Origin: Paraeggerthella hominis
GTDB lineage: Bacteria; Actinomycetota; Coriobacteriia; Coriobacteriales; Eggerthellaceae
DNA length: 64,000 nucleotides
Assembly: GCF_021044775.1 (NCBI RefSeq)
Contig: NZ_JAJNOQ010000005.1
Span: forward strand, 62,001-126,000
Direction: 5' to 3'
Shown here: piece after piece, positions 25,563 to 34,535 of the stretch
Layout of the letters: every line of letters starts with the position of its first letter
Position numbering within the stretch: position 1 is the first letter of the stretch
Translations under genes and position numbers: made by a program
The notes under the pieces: generated by a model
Seen by the model: only the letters and a program-made list of their open reading frames with translations
Database searches by the model: none
What the model was told of the DNA's origin: nothing

Positions 25563-27713
25563 CTAGGACCTTCGGCTTGAACCGTACGCTGCGTTCTTGC
25601 GATTGCCGAAAGCGCTTCCCTTGCGCGCGCTCTTCTTGAGATCCTTGAGCACGTCCTCTTCGCTCGATCCCTCGACCTGCGCGCGCAGCTTCACCACCTG
25701 ATCGCGCAAACGAGCGGCTTCCTCGAAGTCCATGCTCTTGGACGCCGCCACCATGTCGTCTTCCATAGACGATATGATGCGCAGGACCTCCTCGCGCGAC
25801 AGCTCGGCCAGCTCCTTGTTGACCTGCTCCGCCGTGGTGTTGCCCATCTCGTCGGTCACGTAGCTCATGATGTCGTTGATGGCCTTGCGAATGGTCTGCG
25901 GCTCGATGCCGTGATCCTCGTTGTACTGCATCTGGATAGCGCGACGGCGCTTCGTCTCGTCGATGGCGCGCGCCATGGAGTCGGTGATCTTGTCGGCGTA
26001 CATGATCACCTGGCCCGACACGTTGCGAGCGGCGCGCCCGATGGTCTGGATCAGGGAGCGATGGTTGCGCAGGAATCCCTCTTTGTCGGCATCCAGAATG
26101 GCGACAAGCGACACTTCCGGCAGGTCCAAGCCCTCGCGCAGCAAGTTGATGCCCACCAGCACGTCGAATTCGCCGCGGCGCAGGTCGCGCAGGATCTCCA
26201 CGCGCTCAAGCGTAGCGATGTCCGAGTGCATGTACCGCGTGTTCACACCCTGGTCGAGCAAGTGATCGGTCAGATCTTCCGCCATCTTCTTCGTAAGCGT
26301 GGTAATGAGCACGCGCTCGTCGCGGGCAGCGCGCTCCTTCGCCTCGTCGATGATGTCGTCGATCTGCGAAGCCGATCCGCGCACGATGATCTCCGGATCA
26401 AGCAGCCCCGTCGGTCGAATGATCTGCTCGACCTGCTGCTGCGTGACCTTCTCTTCGTAGTCGCCCGGCGTAGCCGATACGTACACGAACTGGGGAACGC
26501 GGTCCTCGAACTCGTCGAATCGCAAAGGACGGTTGTCCAAACAGCTAGGCAGACGGAACCCATGCTCGGTCAAGGTGATCTTGCGCGAGCGGTCGCCTTC
26601 GTGCATGCCGCGAATCTGAGGCACGGTCACATGGCTCTCGTCGATAATGCAGAGGAAGTCTTTCGGGAAGTAATCGATCAGGGTGTACGGCGGCTCGCCC
26701 GGCTGGCGGCCGTCCATGTGGCGGGAATAGTTCTCGATGCCCGAGCAGAACCCCATGGTTTCGAGCATCTCCAAATCGTACGCCACGCGCATCTCCAAGC
26801 GTTGAGCCTCCAGCAGCTTGCCTTCCTCCTTGAACTGCTGCAAGCGCTCGCGCAGCTCGTCGCGGATCGTGCCCAGCGCGCGGTCCATCTTGGGGCGCGC
26901 GGTCACGTAATGCGACGCCGGCCAGATGGGCAGCGCTTCGAATTCGTTGACGACCTCGCCCGTCACGTTGTCGATTTCGGCGATGGCCTCTATCTCGTCG
27001 CCCCAGAACTCGATGCGGATGGGATTGTCCGCGTACGGCGGAAACACGTCGAGGGCGTCGCCGCGCACGCGGAACGTACCGCGCTTCAGATCGTAATCGT
27101 TGCGATCGTACTGAATATCGATAAGCTCGTGGATCACCTGGTCGCGATCCATTTCCTTCTGCTTGTCCACGAACACGGCCATCCCCGCGTAATCCATCGG
27201 GCTGCCAATGCCGTAGATGCACGACACCGAGGCGACCACAATGCAGTCGCGCCGCGACAGCAGCGCGGACGTTGCCGCATGCCGCAGCTTCTCCACCTCT
27301 TCGTTGATAGAGGCGTCTTTCTCGATGAACGTGTCTGACGAAGGAACGTACGCTTCCGGCTGGTAGTAATCGTAGTAGCTGACGAAGTACACCACAGAGT
27401 TGTTGGGGAAGAACTCTTTGAGCTCGCTTGCCAATTGGGCGGCCAGCGTCTTGTTCGGCGCCATGACCAGCGTGGGCTTCTGCACGGCCTCGATGGTCTT
27501 GGCCATGGTGAACGTCTTGCCCGATCCGGTCACGCCGAGAAGCGTTTGGTAACGAAGGCCGTCGTTCACGCCTTTGGCCAACTTTTCGATCGCTTGGGGT
27601 TGGTCGCCCGACGGCTCGAAGGGAGACACCACTTCGAACGGGGTGGTGGACAATCTCACTTCCGGCAGTTTGCCTTCCATTTCGATGCCCTCGATATTCG
27701 TAAGATGCGCCAT
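25563..27713 (-). CDS. uvrB: Excinuclease ABC subunit B
   Basis: Damage-verifying helicase-like subunit of nucleotide excision repair, 716 residues. Walker A is GVTGSGKT. The DNA-wedging beta hairpin contains FVSYYDYYQPEAYVPSSDTF, and the helicase motif II is DESH. SVSCIYGIGSP and the C-terminal UVR motif (MDFEEAARLRDQVVKLR) that binds UvrC are also present. ATG 27713 is used; MEGKLPEV eleven codons later (27680) has its own GAGGG and is a real alternative. No SOS box was recognised upstream. Confidence 0.97.
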   Translation of the reverse strand: MAHLTNIEGIEMEGKLPEVRLSTTPFEVVSPFEPSGDQPQAIEKLAKGVNDGLRYQTLLGVTGSGKTFTMAKTIEAVQKPTLVMAPNKTLAAQLASELKEFFPNNSVVYFVSYYDYYQPEAYVPSSDTFIEKDASINEEVEKLRHAATSALLSRRDCIVVASVSCIYGIGSPMDYAGMAVFVDKQKEMDRDQVIHELIDIQYDRNDYDLKRGTFRVRGDALDVFPPYADNPIRIEFWGDEIEAIAEIDNVTGEVVNEFEALPIWPASHYVTARPKMDRALGTIRDELRERLQQFKEEGKLLEAQRLEMRVAYDLEMLETMGFCSGIENYSRHMDGRQPGEPPYTLIDYFPKDFLCIIDESHVTVPQIRGMHEGDRSRKITLTEHGFRLPSCLDNRPLRFDEFEDRVPQFVYVSATPGDYEEKVTQQQVEQIIRPTGLLDPEIIVRGSASQIDDIIDEAKERAARDERVLITTLTKKMAEDLTDHLLDQGVNTRYMHSDIATLERVEILRDLRRGEFDVLVGINLLREGLDLPEVSLVAILDADKEGFLRNHRSLIQTIGRAARNVSGQVIMYADKITDSMARAIDETKRRRAIQMQYNEDHGIEPQTIRKAINDIMSYVTDEMGNTTAEQVNKELAELSREEVLRIISSMEDDMVAASKSMDFEEAARLRDQVVKLRAQVEGSSEEDVLKDLKKSARKGSAFGNRKNAAYGSSRRS

Positions 27714-27819
27714 CTATGATCCCTTCGAACAAGCAGGCGAGGTGGAAGGCCGGCGAGTCATCAACCCCTCTGTCTCACCGTCTTTCCACCTCACCCTCGG
27801 TCCCGCTTTAGTTAAAGGC

Positions 27820-28419
27820 TTACAGCTCCTGGGAATATTCCCCCCACCACGCAAGCACCTTGTTGCGCATCTCGTCGGGAGTGCCGTCGTTGTTGAACAC
27901 CACGTCGGCAGCTTCGATGCGATCGGCATCGGTGATCTGCTGAGCTATGCGACGGCGAACGTCGGCCTCGTCCCAACCGCTTTTCACCGCCCGCTCGATG
28001 CGCATATCAATGGGAGCCAGAACGGCCATGACCACGTCGGCGTCGTACGCCAGCGAGGTTTGGCGATTCTTGAACACGGAATACTCCACGACCACCGCCT
28101 TGTGGCCCTCTTGTTCCAGCTCGGCAATACGGTCGGTGAACGCTTCCTCGATACGCGGCAGCGTGATGCGGTTAAGCTTGCGCGTCTCGGCAGGATTCAC
28201 GAAAGCCTTCGCCGCCAAAGCACGGCGATCGATCTCGCCGTCTTCTCCCAAGATGTCAGCACCGAACGTGTCGGTCAGCTCGGCCTTCACCGTATCCCAC
28301 AGAAGCACGTCGTGGCCAACCTTGTCGAGGTCGACGTTCGGCAGCCCCTGTTCTACAAGAGCTTTGCGAGCGGTTGACTTTCCGGCTCCCATTCCACCGA
28401 TGATGAACAGCTTTTTCAT
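27820..28419 (-). CDS. coaE: Dephospho-CoA kinase
   Basis: Last step of coenzyme A synthesis: phosphorylates the ribose 3'-OH of dephospho-CoA. 199 residues. The P-loop is GGMGAGKST (8-16), VDLDKVGHDVL contains the conserved Asp, and RIAQQITDADRIEAADVVFN is the typical C-terminal segment. The start overlaps the mnmA stop by 4 bp (ATGA). A 9-bp hairpin (27739-27792) lies between it and uvrB. Confidence 0.93.
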   Translation of the reverse strand: MKKLFIIGGMGAGKSTARKALVEQGLPNVDLDKVGHDVLLWDTVKAELTDTFGADILGEDGEIDRRALAAKAFVNPAETRKLNRITLPRIEEAFTDRIAELEQEGHKAVVVEYSVFKNRQTSLAYDADVVMAVLAPIDMRIERAVKSGWDEADVRRRIAQQITDADRIEAADVVFNNDGTPDEMRNKVLAWWGEYSQEL

Positions 28420-29474
28420 GCTTGCTCTACCTCCTCGATCATGCCGCCTCCCAGCACGGTATCACCCTCATAGAGAACAGCGTACTGCCCCGGCGCCGTC
28501 GTTGGCTGCGGGCTTCGCAGCGCAATGCGCGCACGCGCGCCATCTTCGAATTCTATGATACACGGTACCGCTCGGCTTCGGTAGCGCAGTTTGACCATCG
28601 CGCTACGCGGCTCGCCGAACGTTTCGAGCGCCTGCCAGTTCGCATCGCGAATGCGGACCGCGCGAATAAGCGTCTCCGCCGCGAACCCCACGACCAGCTG
28701 GCCGGATGCGGCGCGCTTTTCCACCACGTAGTACGGCTCTTCAGCGGCCAGACCAATTCCCTTTCGCTGTCCAACCGTATAGTTCGACAGCCCTTCGTGC
28801 TGCCCCAGAACCGTGCCCGTTCGGTCGACGATGTCGCCGGGGGCGTCCTTCACCCCGCGCTGGCGAAGAAAGTCCCGGTAATCGCCCTCCACGAAGCAGT
28901 TGTCTTGGCTTTCCGGCTTTTCTGCAACATGAAGCCCCAGATCGGAAGCGATAAGGCGAACGTCGATCTTCGTCATGGCGCCCAGAGGAAGAACCAGGCG
29001 GGAAAGCTGCTCTTGGGAAAGCATCGACAGCATGTAACTTTGGTCTTTGCGCGCGTCAAGCGCGGTCTTCACCACGAAGCGGTCGTTGCTCGTCAAACGC
29101 GCGATGCGCGCGTAATGGCCCGTGGCCACGCTGTCGCAGCCGTGACTGTCGGCAGCCTCCAGCAACGCGGGAATCTTGCAGCGCGCATTGCAGCACACGC
29201 AAGGGCTGGGGGTGAGCCCACACGCGTACGCGTCGACGAACGGCTCCACCACGCAACGCTCGAACGTCGCCACGCTATCGTGAACAACATGGGGAATGCC
29301 CAGCAAAGCGCACACCGCAGCCGCATCGGCCTCGGCCTGTGCGCTGGCTTCGTCATCATGGAACCGACACGTTACGCCCATCACCTGGCATCCCGCCCTC
29401 AGCAGCAACGCCGCCGATACGGCGCTGTCCACGCCGCCGCTCATGCCGAGCGCCACCTTCGCACCTGCCTGCAT
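28416..29474 (-). CDS. mnmA: tRNA-specific 2-thiouridylase
   Basis: Thiolates U34 of Lys, Glu and Gln tRNAs. 352 residues from MQAGAK. The PP-loop is LGMSGGVDSAVS and the first catalytic Cys lies in LTPSPCVCCNARCKI. ATGHYARI, KDQSYML and the second catalytic Cys in KPESQDNCFVEGDY are also seen, with YTVGQRKGIGL in the C-terminal half. Start 29474 follows GAGGCGG. Longer in-frame starts up to 29549 lack a comparable site. Coupled to coaE by a 4-bp overlap. Confidence 0.95.
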   Translation of the reverse strand: MQAGAKVALGMSGGVDSAVSAALLLRAGCQVMGVTCRFHDDEASAQAEADAAAVCALLGIPHVVHDSVATFERCVVEPFVDAYACGLTPSPCVCCNARCKIPALLEAADSHGCDSVATGHYARIARLTSNDRFVVKTALDARKDQSYMLSMLSQEQLSRLVLPLGAMTKIDVRLIASDLGLHVAEKPESQDNCFVEGDYRDFLRQRGVKDAPGDIVDRTGTVLGQHEGLSNYTVGQRKGIGLAAEEPYYVVEKRAASGQLVVGFAAETLIRAVRIRDANWQALETFGEPRSAMVKLRYRSRAVPCIIEFEDGARARIALRSPQPTTAPGQYAVLYEGDTVLGGGMIEEVEQA

Positions 29475-29608
29475 GCAACCGCCTCTCAACCAACGATACG
29501 CGTAGTTAACCATATTTTGAAACCTTGCAGCCCGGCCATTATAGAGCAAGCGCGCTGCTATACTAAGTCGTTACGCTGCATCCTAAGAAAGACCAGGAGG
29601 GTGCCGGA

Positions 29609-31552
29609 ATGCCGGCTGAAAAATCTACCACGAAATCGCGCTACATCCCTGCTCTCGACGGCCTGCGCGCCTTCGCCGTACTTGCGGTTATCGCCTATCA
29701 CATGGGCATGTTCTGGGCGCCGGGCGGCCTTCTGGGCGTCACCGTGTTCTTCGTGCTGTCAGGTTATCTTATCACGAGCCTGCTGCTTATCGAATGGGAC
29801 AGCACCCGTCGCATCAACCTGCCGCAATTCTGGCTTCGACGCATCCGGCGGCTCATGCCGGCCATCGTGTTCGTCATCATCTGCTCCGCGGTGCTTTTCA
29901 CCGTGTTCGACCACAGCTTGCTCACCAAGCTGCGCGACGATATGTGGGCAGCGCTTCTCTGGGTCACGAACTGGTGGTACATCTTCCATGACGTATCGTA
30001 TTTCGACGCGCTGGGCGCACCGTCGCCCCTCACCCACTTCTGGTCGCTCGCCATCGAAGAGCAGTTCTATCTCATTTGGCCTGTCCTGCTGTTCGCCGCG
30101 CACAAAGCCGGCCTCAAGCGCACCACCATGCGCAACGCCACGCTGGTGCTCGCGCTGCTCTCCGCTGCCGAGATGGCTCTCCTCTACAATCCTGCGGCAG
30201 ACCCCAGCCGCGTGTACTACGGCACCGACACGCGCGCGTTCTCGCTGCTCATTGGAGCCTGGCTGGCGTTCGTTTGGCCTTCGCACCTCCTCGGGGCCAA
30301 AGGAGAGATCCATCTGACCAAGCAGGTGCGCAAGGCTCTTGACGGCGTGGGCATCGTCGCGTTCGTCGGACTGCTGGCGATGGCCGTGTTCGTAGACGGG
30401 TTCTCGCCGTTCTGGTATTACGGCGGAACGCTGCTGGCCTCCGTGCTCACCGCCATCCTCATAGCCGTCATGGTGCATCCCGCCAGCCTGCTGGGACGAG
30501 CCGCGAGCGCGAAACCGCTTGTATGGGTGGGTTTGCGATCGTACGGCATCTACCTGTGGCACTACCCGCTTTTGCTGCTCATGAACCCCCGCAACTTCAC
30601 CGGCGAAACCCCCTGGTGGATGTACCTGATTCAACTTGCAGTCATCTTCGCTTGCGCTGCGTTCTCGTACCGATTCGTAGAGAATCCCATTCGCCGTGGA
30701 GCCATAGGATCCTTTATCAAGGACGTTCGTTCGAAAGAACTCGACGCTCCCTCCTGGCTGCGCACGCACGCCATACCGACCGTTGCCGCCGTAGGCGTAA
30801 CGGTCGTTGCCGTAGGCGGCCTGGTACTCGTACCCCCTACGTCGGCACTCGAAGGCGCTAATCTGCTCAAAGACGAAAGCGCGCAAACCTCCGGCATTCC
30901 GGAAACGCTCCCTGAGGGAGAAGATGCTCCTGCCGAACAGCCGAAACTCGACATCATGATGATCGGCGATTCGGTTTCCGTGCGCACTATCCCCTACTTC
31001 AAGGAGCAGTTCCCTTACGGGGCCATCGATGCAGCCGTGAATCGGCAGCTTCCCATTGGCGCCGAGGTGTACAAGGGCTACGAACAACAAGGCATTATCG
31101 GAGGCGTGGTGGTGTTCGCGCTGGGCACCAACGGCCGGGCAACCGACGAGCAGATCGACAGCCTTGTCGACTCCATAGGCCCCGATAAGCAGGTGTTCCT
31201 GGTGAACACGCGCAGCCCGCAATCATGGGTGGCCGACACCAACGACGCACTCGCCCGAGCTGCCGAGCGCCACGCCAACGTGCACGTGATCGATTGGTAC
31301 TCCGCAAGCGCCAACCAAGACAGCTACTTCGACGGCGACGGAACGCACCTGACCGAAGAGGGTGCTCAAGCCTACGTCGATCTTATCTACCAGGCCGTTG
31401 CGCCGCTGCTGCCCAAGCATGAAGAAGGTGCCGAAGCAGCGAAGGTGGAAACGCCGCTTGAGGCGTCCGCCACGAAGGCGAACGCCTCCGCGTCGGACGC
31501 CGTGCGATCGTTGGCGCACACGATGGTGCAGGGCATGGCGAAGCAGAAGTAG
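29609..31552 (+). CDS. OafA/OatA-like membrane acyltransferase with SGNH domain
   Basis: A 647-residue protein. The N-terminal acyltransferase-3 domain (about 10-360) has some 10-11 helices, starting YIPALDGLRAFAVLAVIAYH (the conserved RAxAVxxVxxxH). SALAIEEQFYLIWPVLLF-type motifs are present (HFWSLAIEEQFYLIWP). After one more helix and a linker comes an extracytoplasmic SGNH-hydrolase-like domain: IMMIGDSVSVRTIPYF (Ser block), ALGTNGR (block III-like) and DGTHLTEEGAQAYVDL (Asp-x-x-His). This architecture O-acetylates peptidoglycan or surface polysaccharides. AGGAGGG precedes the start. It stands alone. Confidence 0.85.
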   Translation: MPAEKSTTKSRYIPALDGLRAFAVLAVIAYHMGMFWAPGGLLGVTVFFVLSGYLITSLLLIEWDSTRRINLPQFWLRRIRRLMPAIVFVIICSAVLFTVFDHSLLTKLRDDMWAALLWVTNWWYIFHDVSYFDALGAPSPLTHFWSLAIEEQFYLIWPVLLFAAHKAGLKRTTMRNATLVLALLSAAEMALLYNPAADPSRVYYGTDTRAFSLLIGAWLAFVWPSHLLGAKGEIHLTKQVRKALDGVGIVAFVGLLAMAVFVDGFSPFWYYGGTLLASVLTAILIAVMVHPASLLGRAASAKPLVWVGLRSYGIYLWHYPLLLLMNPRNFTGETPWWMYLIQLAVIFACAAFSYRFVENPIRRGAIGSFIKDVRSKELDAPSWLRTHAIPTVAAVGVTVVAVGGLVLVPPTSALEGANLLKDESAQTSGIPETLPEGEDAPAEQPKLDIMMIGDSVSVRTIPYFKEQFPYGAIDAAVNRQLPIGAEVYKGYEQQGIIGGVVVFALGTNGRATDEQIDSLVDSIGPDKQVFLVNTRSPQSWVADTNDALARAAERHANVHVIDWYSASANQDSYFDGDGTHLTEEGAQAYVDLIYQAVAPLLPKHEEGAEAAKVETPLEASATKANASASDAVRSLAHTMVQGMAKQK

Positions 31553-31560
31553 CACGCATC

Positions 31561-31586
31561 GGGAGGTCGGGGCGCCCCGACCTCCC
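31561..31586 (+). repeat. Perfect 26-bp GC-rich palindrome
   Basis: 13-bp arms (GGGAGGTCGGGGC and its complement) with no spacer, 8 bases after the acyltransferase stop. Probably a transcript-end hairpin for that gene, although no U run follows. Confidence 0.7.
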
Positions 31587-31708
31587 GAAGAACGGTGCGC
31601 TGGCTTGCGCGCTCCTTTCCCCAAGCATCGTCGGGAAATCCTGCATGGTTCGCACCGACTGATTCCCGCTTGCGTCGCCCCATGGTCGCCCATAGTCGCC
31701 CCATAAAG

Positions 31709-31734
31709 AAAGGGTCCCATCGCTGGGACCCTTT
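31709..31734. terminator. Intrinsic terminator of rpsA
   Basis: AAAGGGTCCCA (31709-31719), loop TCGC, TGGGACCCTTT (31724-31734). Read on the minus strand, the stem is followed by a T-rich TTTCTTT stretch. It lies between the convergent acyltransferase and rpsA genes and can act both ways. Confidence 0.75.
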
Positions 31735-31759
31735 CGCATACACTCGGTGCTGAGAAGTT

Positions 31760-32977
31760 TTATTCAGCAGCCTCGGGAGCAGCAGCTTCCTCGGCAGGAG
31801 CATCCTTCTTCTCGGCCTTCTTCTTAGCCGGCTTCTCCTCGACGACGATGGACTCGTCCACCTCGATCTCGAAGCCCAGGTCAGCCGCAGCGGCCTTCAT
31901 GGACAGGGAGATGCGACGACGCTCGGGGTTGATCTCCATGACCTTGACCTTGACCTCGTCGCCGGCCTTGACAACCTGCGCCGGGGTATCGATGTGACGC
32001 TGAGCCATCTCGGAGATGTGCACCAGGCCCTCGATGGACTGGCCAAGCTCGATGAACGCGCCGAACGGCACGATCTTCGTCACCTTGCCGTCGACGATGG
32101 AGCCAACCGGATAGCTCTCGACGAGCTTGATCCAGGGATCCTCCGTCGTCTGCTTGAGGCCGAGCGAGATGCGCTCGCGCTGCAGATCGACATCCAGAAC
32201 CTCGACCTCGACCTCGTCGCCAACCTTGACGACCTCGGACGGATGGTTGACGTGGTTCCAGGAAAGCTCGGAGATGTGCACCAGGCCGTCGATGCCGCCC
32301 AGGTCGACGAATGCGCCGAAGTCGACGATCGAGGAAACGGTGCCCTTGAGGCGCATGCCCTTGCTGAGCTTCGCGAGGATCTCGGCGCGCTCGTTCTTGC
32401 GGCCTTCCTCGAGCAGCACGCGGCGGGACAGCACGACGTTGTTGCGGTTGCGATCCATCTCGATGACGCGGGCTTCGATCTCGGTGCCCAGGTACATGTC
32501 CAGATCCTTGACGCGACGAAGGTCGACCAGCGACGCCGGCAGGAAGCCGCGCAGGCCGATGTCCAGGATGAGACCGCCCTTGACCACTTCGATAACCTCG
32601 CCCGTGACCACTTCGCCGGCCTTGAACTTCTCTTCGACACGGATCCAAGCACGCTCGTACTCGGCACGCTTCTTGGAGAGGATCAGACGACCGTCCTTGT
32701 CCTCCTTCTGGAGAACCAGAGCCTCGATCTTCTCGCCCAGCTCCACGATGTCGGACGGATCGGCGTCCTTGCGGATGGAGAGCTCGCGGGACGGGATAAC
32801 GCCCTCGCTCTTGAAGCCGATGTCAACGAGCACTTCGTCGTGCTCGATCTTGACGACCGTGCCGTCGACCAGGTCGCCCTCGTCGAACTCGGTCAGCGTG
32901 CCGTCGATCATCTCGTTCATGAGTTCGTCGGAGATGTCTTCGAAGTCGATGACGGACGTGTTCTTGATGTCGGTCAA
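31760..32977 (-). CDS. rpsA: 30S ribosomal protein S1
   Basis: Brings mRNA to the 30S subunit. The 405-residue form has four S1 OB domains (about 35-105, 120-185, 205-275 and 290-360). Repeating motifs include FVDLGGIDGLVHISELSW and FIELGQSIEGLVHISEMAQR. An Ala/Glu/Lys-rich tail ends the protein. This is the shorter actinobacterial/Gram-positive form rather than the six-domain enteric type. The start codon is TTG (32975-32977), supported by AAAGGGG six bases upstream. No better ATG or GTG exists. Confidence 0.93.
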   Translation of the reverse strand: MTDIKNTSVIDFEDISDELMNEMIDGTLTEFDEGDLVDGTVVKIEHDEVLVDIGFKSEGVIPSRELSIRKDADPSDIVELGEKIEALVLQKEDKDGRLILSKKRAEYERAWIRVEEKFKAGEVVTGEVIEVVKGGLILDIGLRGFLPASLVDLRRVKDLDMYLGTEIEARVIEMDRNRNNVVLSRRVLLEEGRKNERAEILAKLSKGMRLKGTVSSIVDFGAFVDLGGIDGLVHISELSWNHVNHPSEVVKVGDEVEVEVLDVDLQRERISLGLKQTTEDPWIKLVESYPVGSIVDGKVTKIVPFGAFIELGQSIEGLVHISEMAQRHIDTPAQVVKAGDEVKVKVMEINPERRRISLSMKAAAADLGFEIEVDESIVVEEKPAKKKAEKKDAPAEEAAAPEAAE

Positions 32978-33237
32978 AACGGACCCCTTTCAATTCTTCT
33001 AATCGGGGACCCTTCGTCATGATTGATTGCTACGTGCACCATGTCCGCTCTGCACGAAAACGCGTGTGCCGAGCTGTGTAACAAAACATGTCTCGGGGGC
33101 CTACATTGCTATGCGCTTACAGGACTGCCCTATAAGCTGAATTAGTATAGCATAGGCTTATGAACGCACTACGTTCTTTTTAGCGTCTTACGCGATATTT
33201 ACGAGCAAAACACGCTTCTTGCCCGCAAGCGGCACGC

Positions 33238-33663
33238 TCAGTTCGCGTGCGCCGCCCGACACGTTGCGCATACGCCGTCGAAGATGATCTCGTGGCCCTC
33301 GATAGCAAAGCCATGAGCGTCTTGCACCTGGGCGGCCAAGTCGTCAAGATGCGGCATCTCGATGTCGAATACGCCGCCGCACACGCGGCACTTCGCATGG
33401 TAATGGGGCTTGTTGCGGAAATCATAGCGATCAGCGCCGTTGGGAACCTCCACCCGCAACACTTCGCCGCGATTCGCCAGTACGCCCAAGTTGCGATACA
33501 CCGTGGCGCGCGAGATATTGGGGTGCTTTTCGCGGACGACCTCGTACACATCGGCCGACGTGGGATGATTGCACAGCGACTGCACCGCTTCTAAAACAAG
33601 CGCTCGCTGAATAGTGTTGCGCGTAGTCGCGCGTTCCTGCTTTTCGACAGTCGAGGAAGACAT
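33238..33663 (-). CDS. Fur/PerR family metal-dependent regulator
   Basis: About 141 residues from MSSSTVEK. Winged helix: TRNTIQRALVLEAVQSLCNH, then HPNISRATVYRNLGVLANRG. Metal-site pattern: YHAKCRVCGG (Cys-x2-Cys of the structural zinc site), plus distal CATCRAAH (second Cys pair), and His in RYDFRNKPHYH. PerR rather than Fur is suggested by similarity of this region, but it is not decisive. Start 33663 has AGGT upstream; ATG 33684 is possible. Confidence 0.85.
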   Translation of the reverse strand: MSSSTVEKQERATTRNTIQRALVLEAVQSLCNHPTSADVYEVVREKHPNISRATVYRNLGVLANRGEVLRVEVPNGADRYDFRNKPHYHAKCRVCGGVFDIEMPHLDDLAAQVQDAHGFAIEGHEIIFDGVCATCRAAHAN

Positions 33664-33684
33664 GATGCGTACCTGCCGTTTCAT

Positions 33685-33925
33685 GGTAACTATACGTTTG
33701 ATTAAATAGGATTATATATCGTTAGCATCAAAACGCAAGCGTGCTGCTAGGATGTCGCCCGTCCTTCGACGAACATCCATATCTTCATCGGCTCAACCGC
33801 CGCAGCAAGGACGCCGCCGTCGACGAATTCGAAGAGGTCTTTCAACAAAGGAGAAGCATCAGCGTTACAATGCAAACCAGCCTACATGAACACCGCGAGC
33901 ATACCGTCGCGCAGAAAGGAACGCC
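33685..33925. other. Divergent intergenic region Fur-family gene / GNAT
   Basis: 241 bp. It holds the Fur-family promoter at its left end. A weak frame (33741-33959) overlaps the GNAT start and has no family features, so I do not call a gene. Confidence 0.4.
33711..33738 (-). promoter_or_regulatory. Promoter of the Fur-family gene
   Basis: On the minus strand TTGCGT (33738-33733), 16-bp spacer, perfect TATAAT (33716-33711). The AT-rich stretch just after it could contain the autoregulatory Fur/PerR site, but I see no clean dyad. Confidence 0.55.
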
Positions 33926-34453
33926 ATGGGAGCAACGAACGTCGCATTCGCACCGGTAACGTCAGACGAAGATCGCGCCCAGCTAGCAACCCTGGCAGAT
34001 GAGATCTGGCACGAGTACTGGCCCGCCATCATCGGCCCCGAGCAGACGGATTACATGGTGGAGCAGTTCCAAAGCCTCAGCGCCATCGAGCGGGACATGC
34101 GCGAGCATGCCTATGAATACTGGTTCCTGCATGCAGAAGACGACGGACGCATCGTGGGGTACACGGGAGGCCGCGTGGAAGCGGAAACGAACCGCTACTT
34201 CATATCAAAAATCTACCTGCTTGCCAAGGAGCGCGGTTGCGGATTCGCGTCGCGCACCATCGCGTTCTATGATCAGCTGGCGCGCGAACGCGGGTTGAGC
34301 GCGTTGTACCTGACGGTCAACAAGCATAACGACCTGGGCGTCCGAGCTTATCTGGGCAAAGGGTTCAAAACGATCGACGCCGTGGAAACCGATATCGGCA
34401 ACGGGTTCGTCATGGACGATTACATCATGGAACGCGCGGTTCTCCCCGCCTGA
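33926..34453 (+). CDS. GNAT family N-acetyltransferase
   Basis: A 175-residue GNAT fold. EYWFLHAEDDGRIVGYTGGR gives strands 2-4. YFISKIYLLAKERGCGFASR carries a degenerate acetyl-CoA loop (RGCGFAS at the R/QxxGxG/A position), and LYLTVNKHNDLGVRAYLGKG is the typical C-terminal motif. AAAGGA precedes the start. Substrate unknown. Confidence 0.85.
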   Translation: MGATNVAFAPVTSDEDRAQLATLADEIWHEYWPAIIGPEQTDYMVEQFQSLSAIERDMREHAYEYWFLHAEDDGRIVGYTGGRVEAETNRYFISKIYLLAKERGCGFASRTIAFYDQLARERGLSALYLTVNKHNDLGVRAYLGKGFKTIDAVETDIGNGFVMDDYIMERAVLPA

Positions 34454-34471
34454 CGTCGCTGCGAGCGCGAA

Positions 34472-34523
34472 ACAAGGCAAGGGAGCGCAGACGGCGCCCT
34501 GCCAACCCGCTTCCTTGCCTTGT
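34472..34523. terminator. Bidirectional terminator hairpin
   Basis: 34472-34487 pairs with 34508-34523 over 16 bp with one mismatch (core ACAAGGCAAGG / CCTTGCCTTGT). TTGTCTTA follows on the plus strand. It lies between the convergent GNAT and PiT genes. Confidence 0.6.
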
Positions 34524-34535
34524 CTTACCTGCCGC

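Noticed and set aside
29759..31222. 487-codon minus-strand frame opposite the acyltransferase
   Set aside because: Shadow of a clear OafA/OatA-like protein; no motifs of its own.
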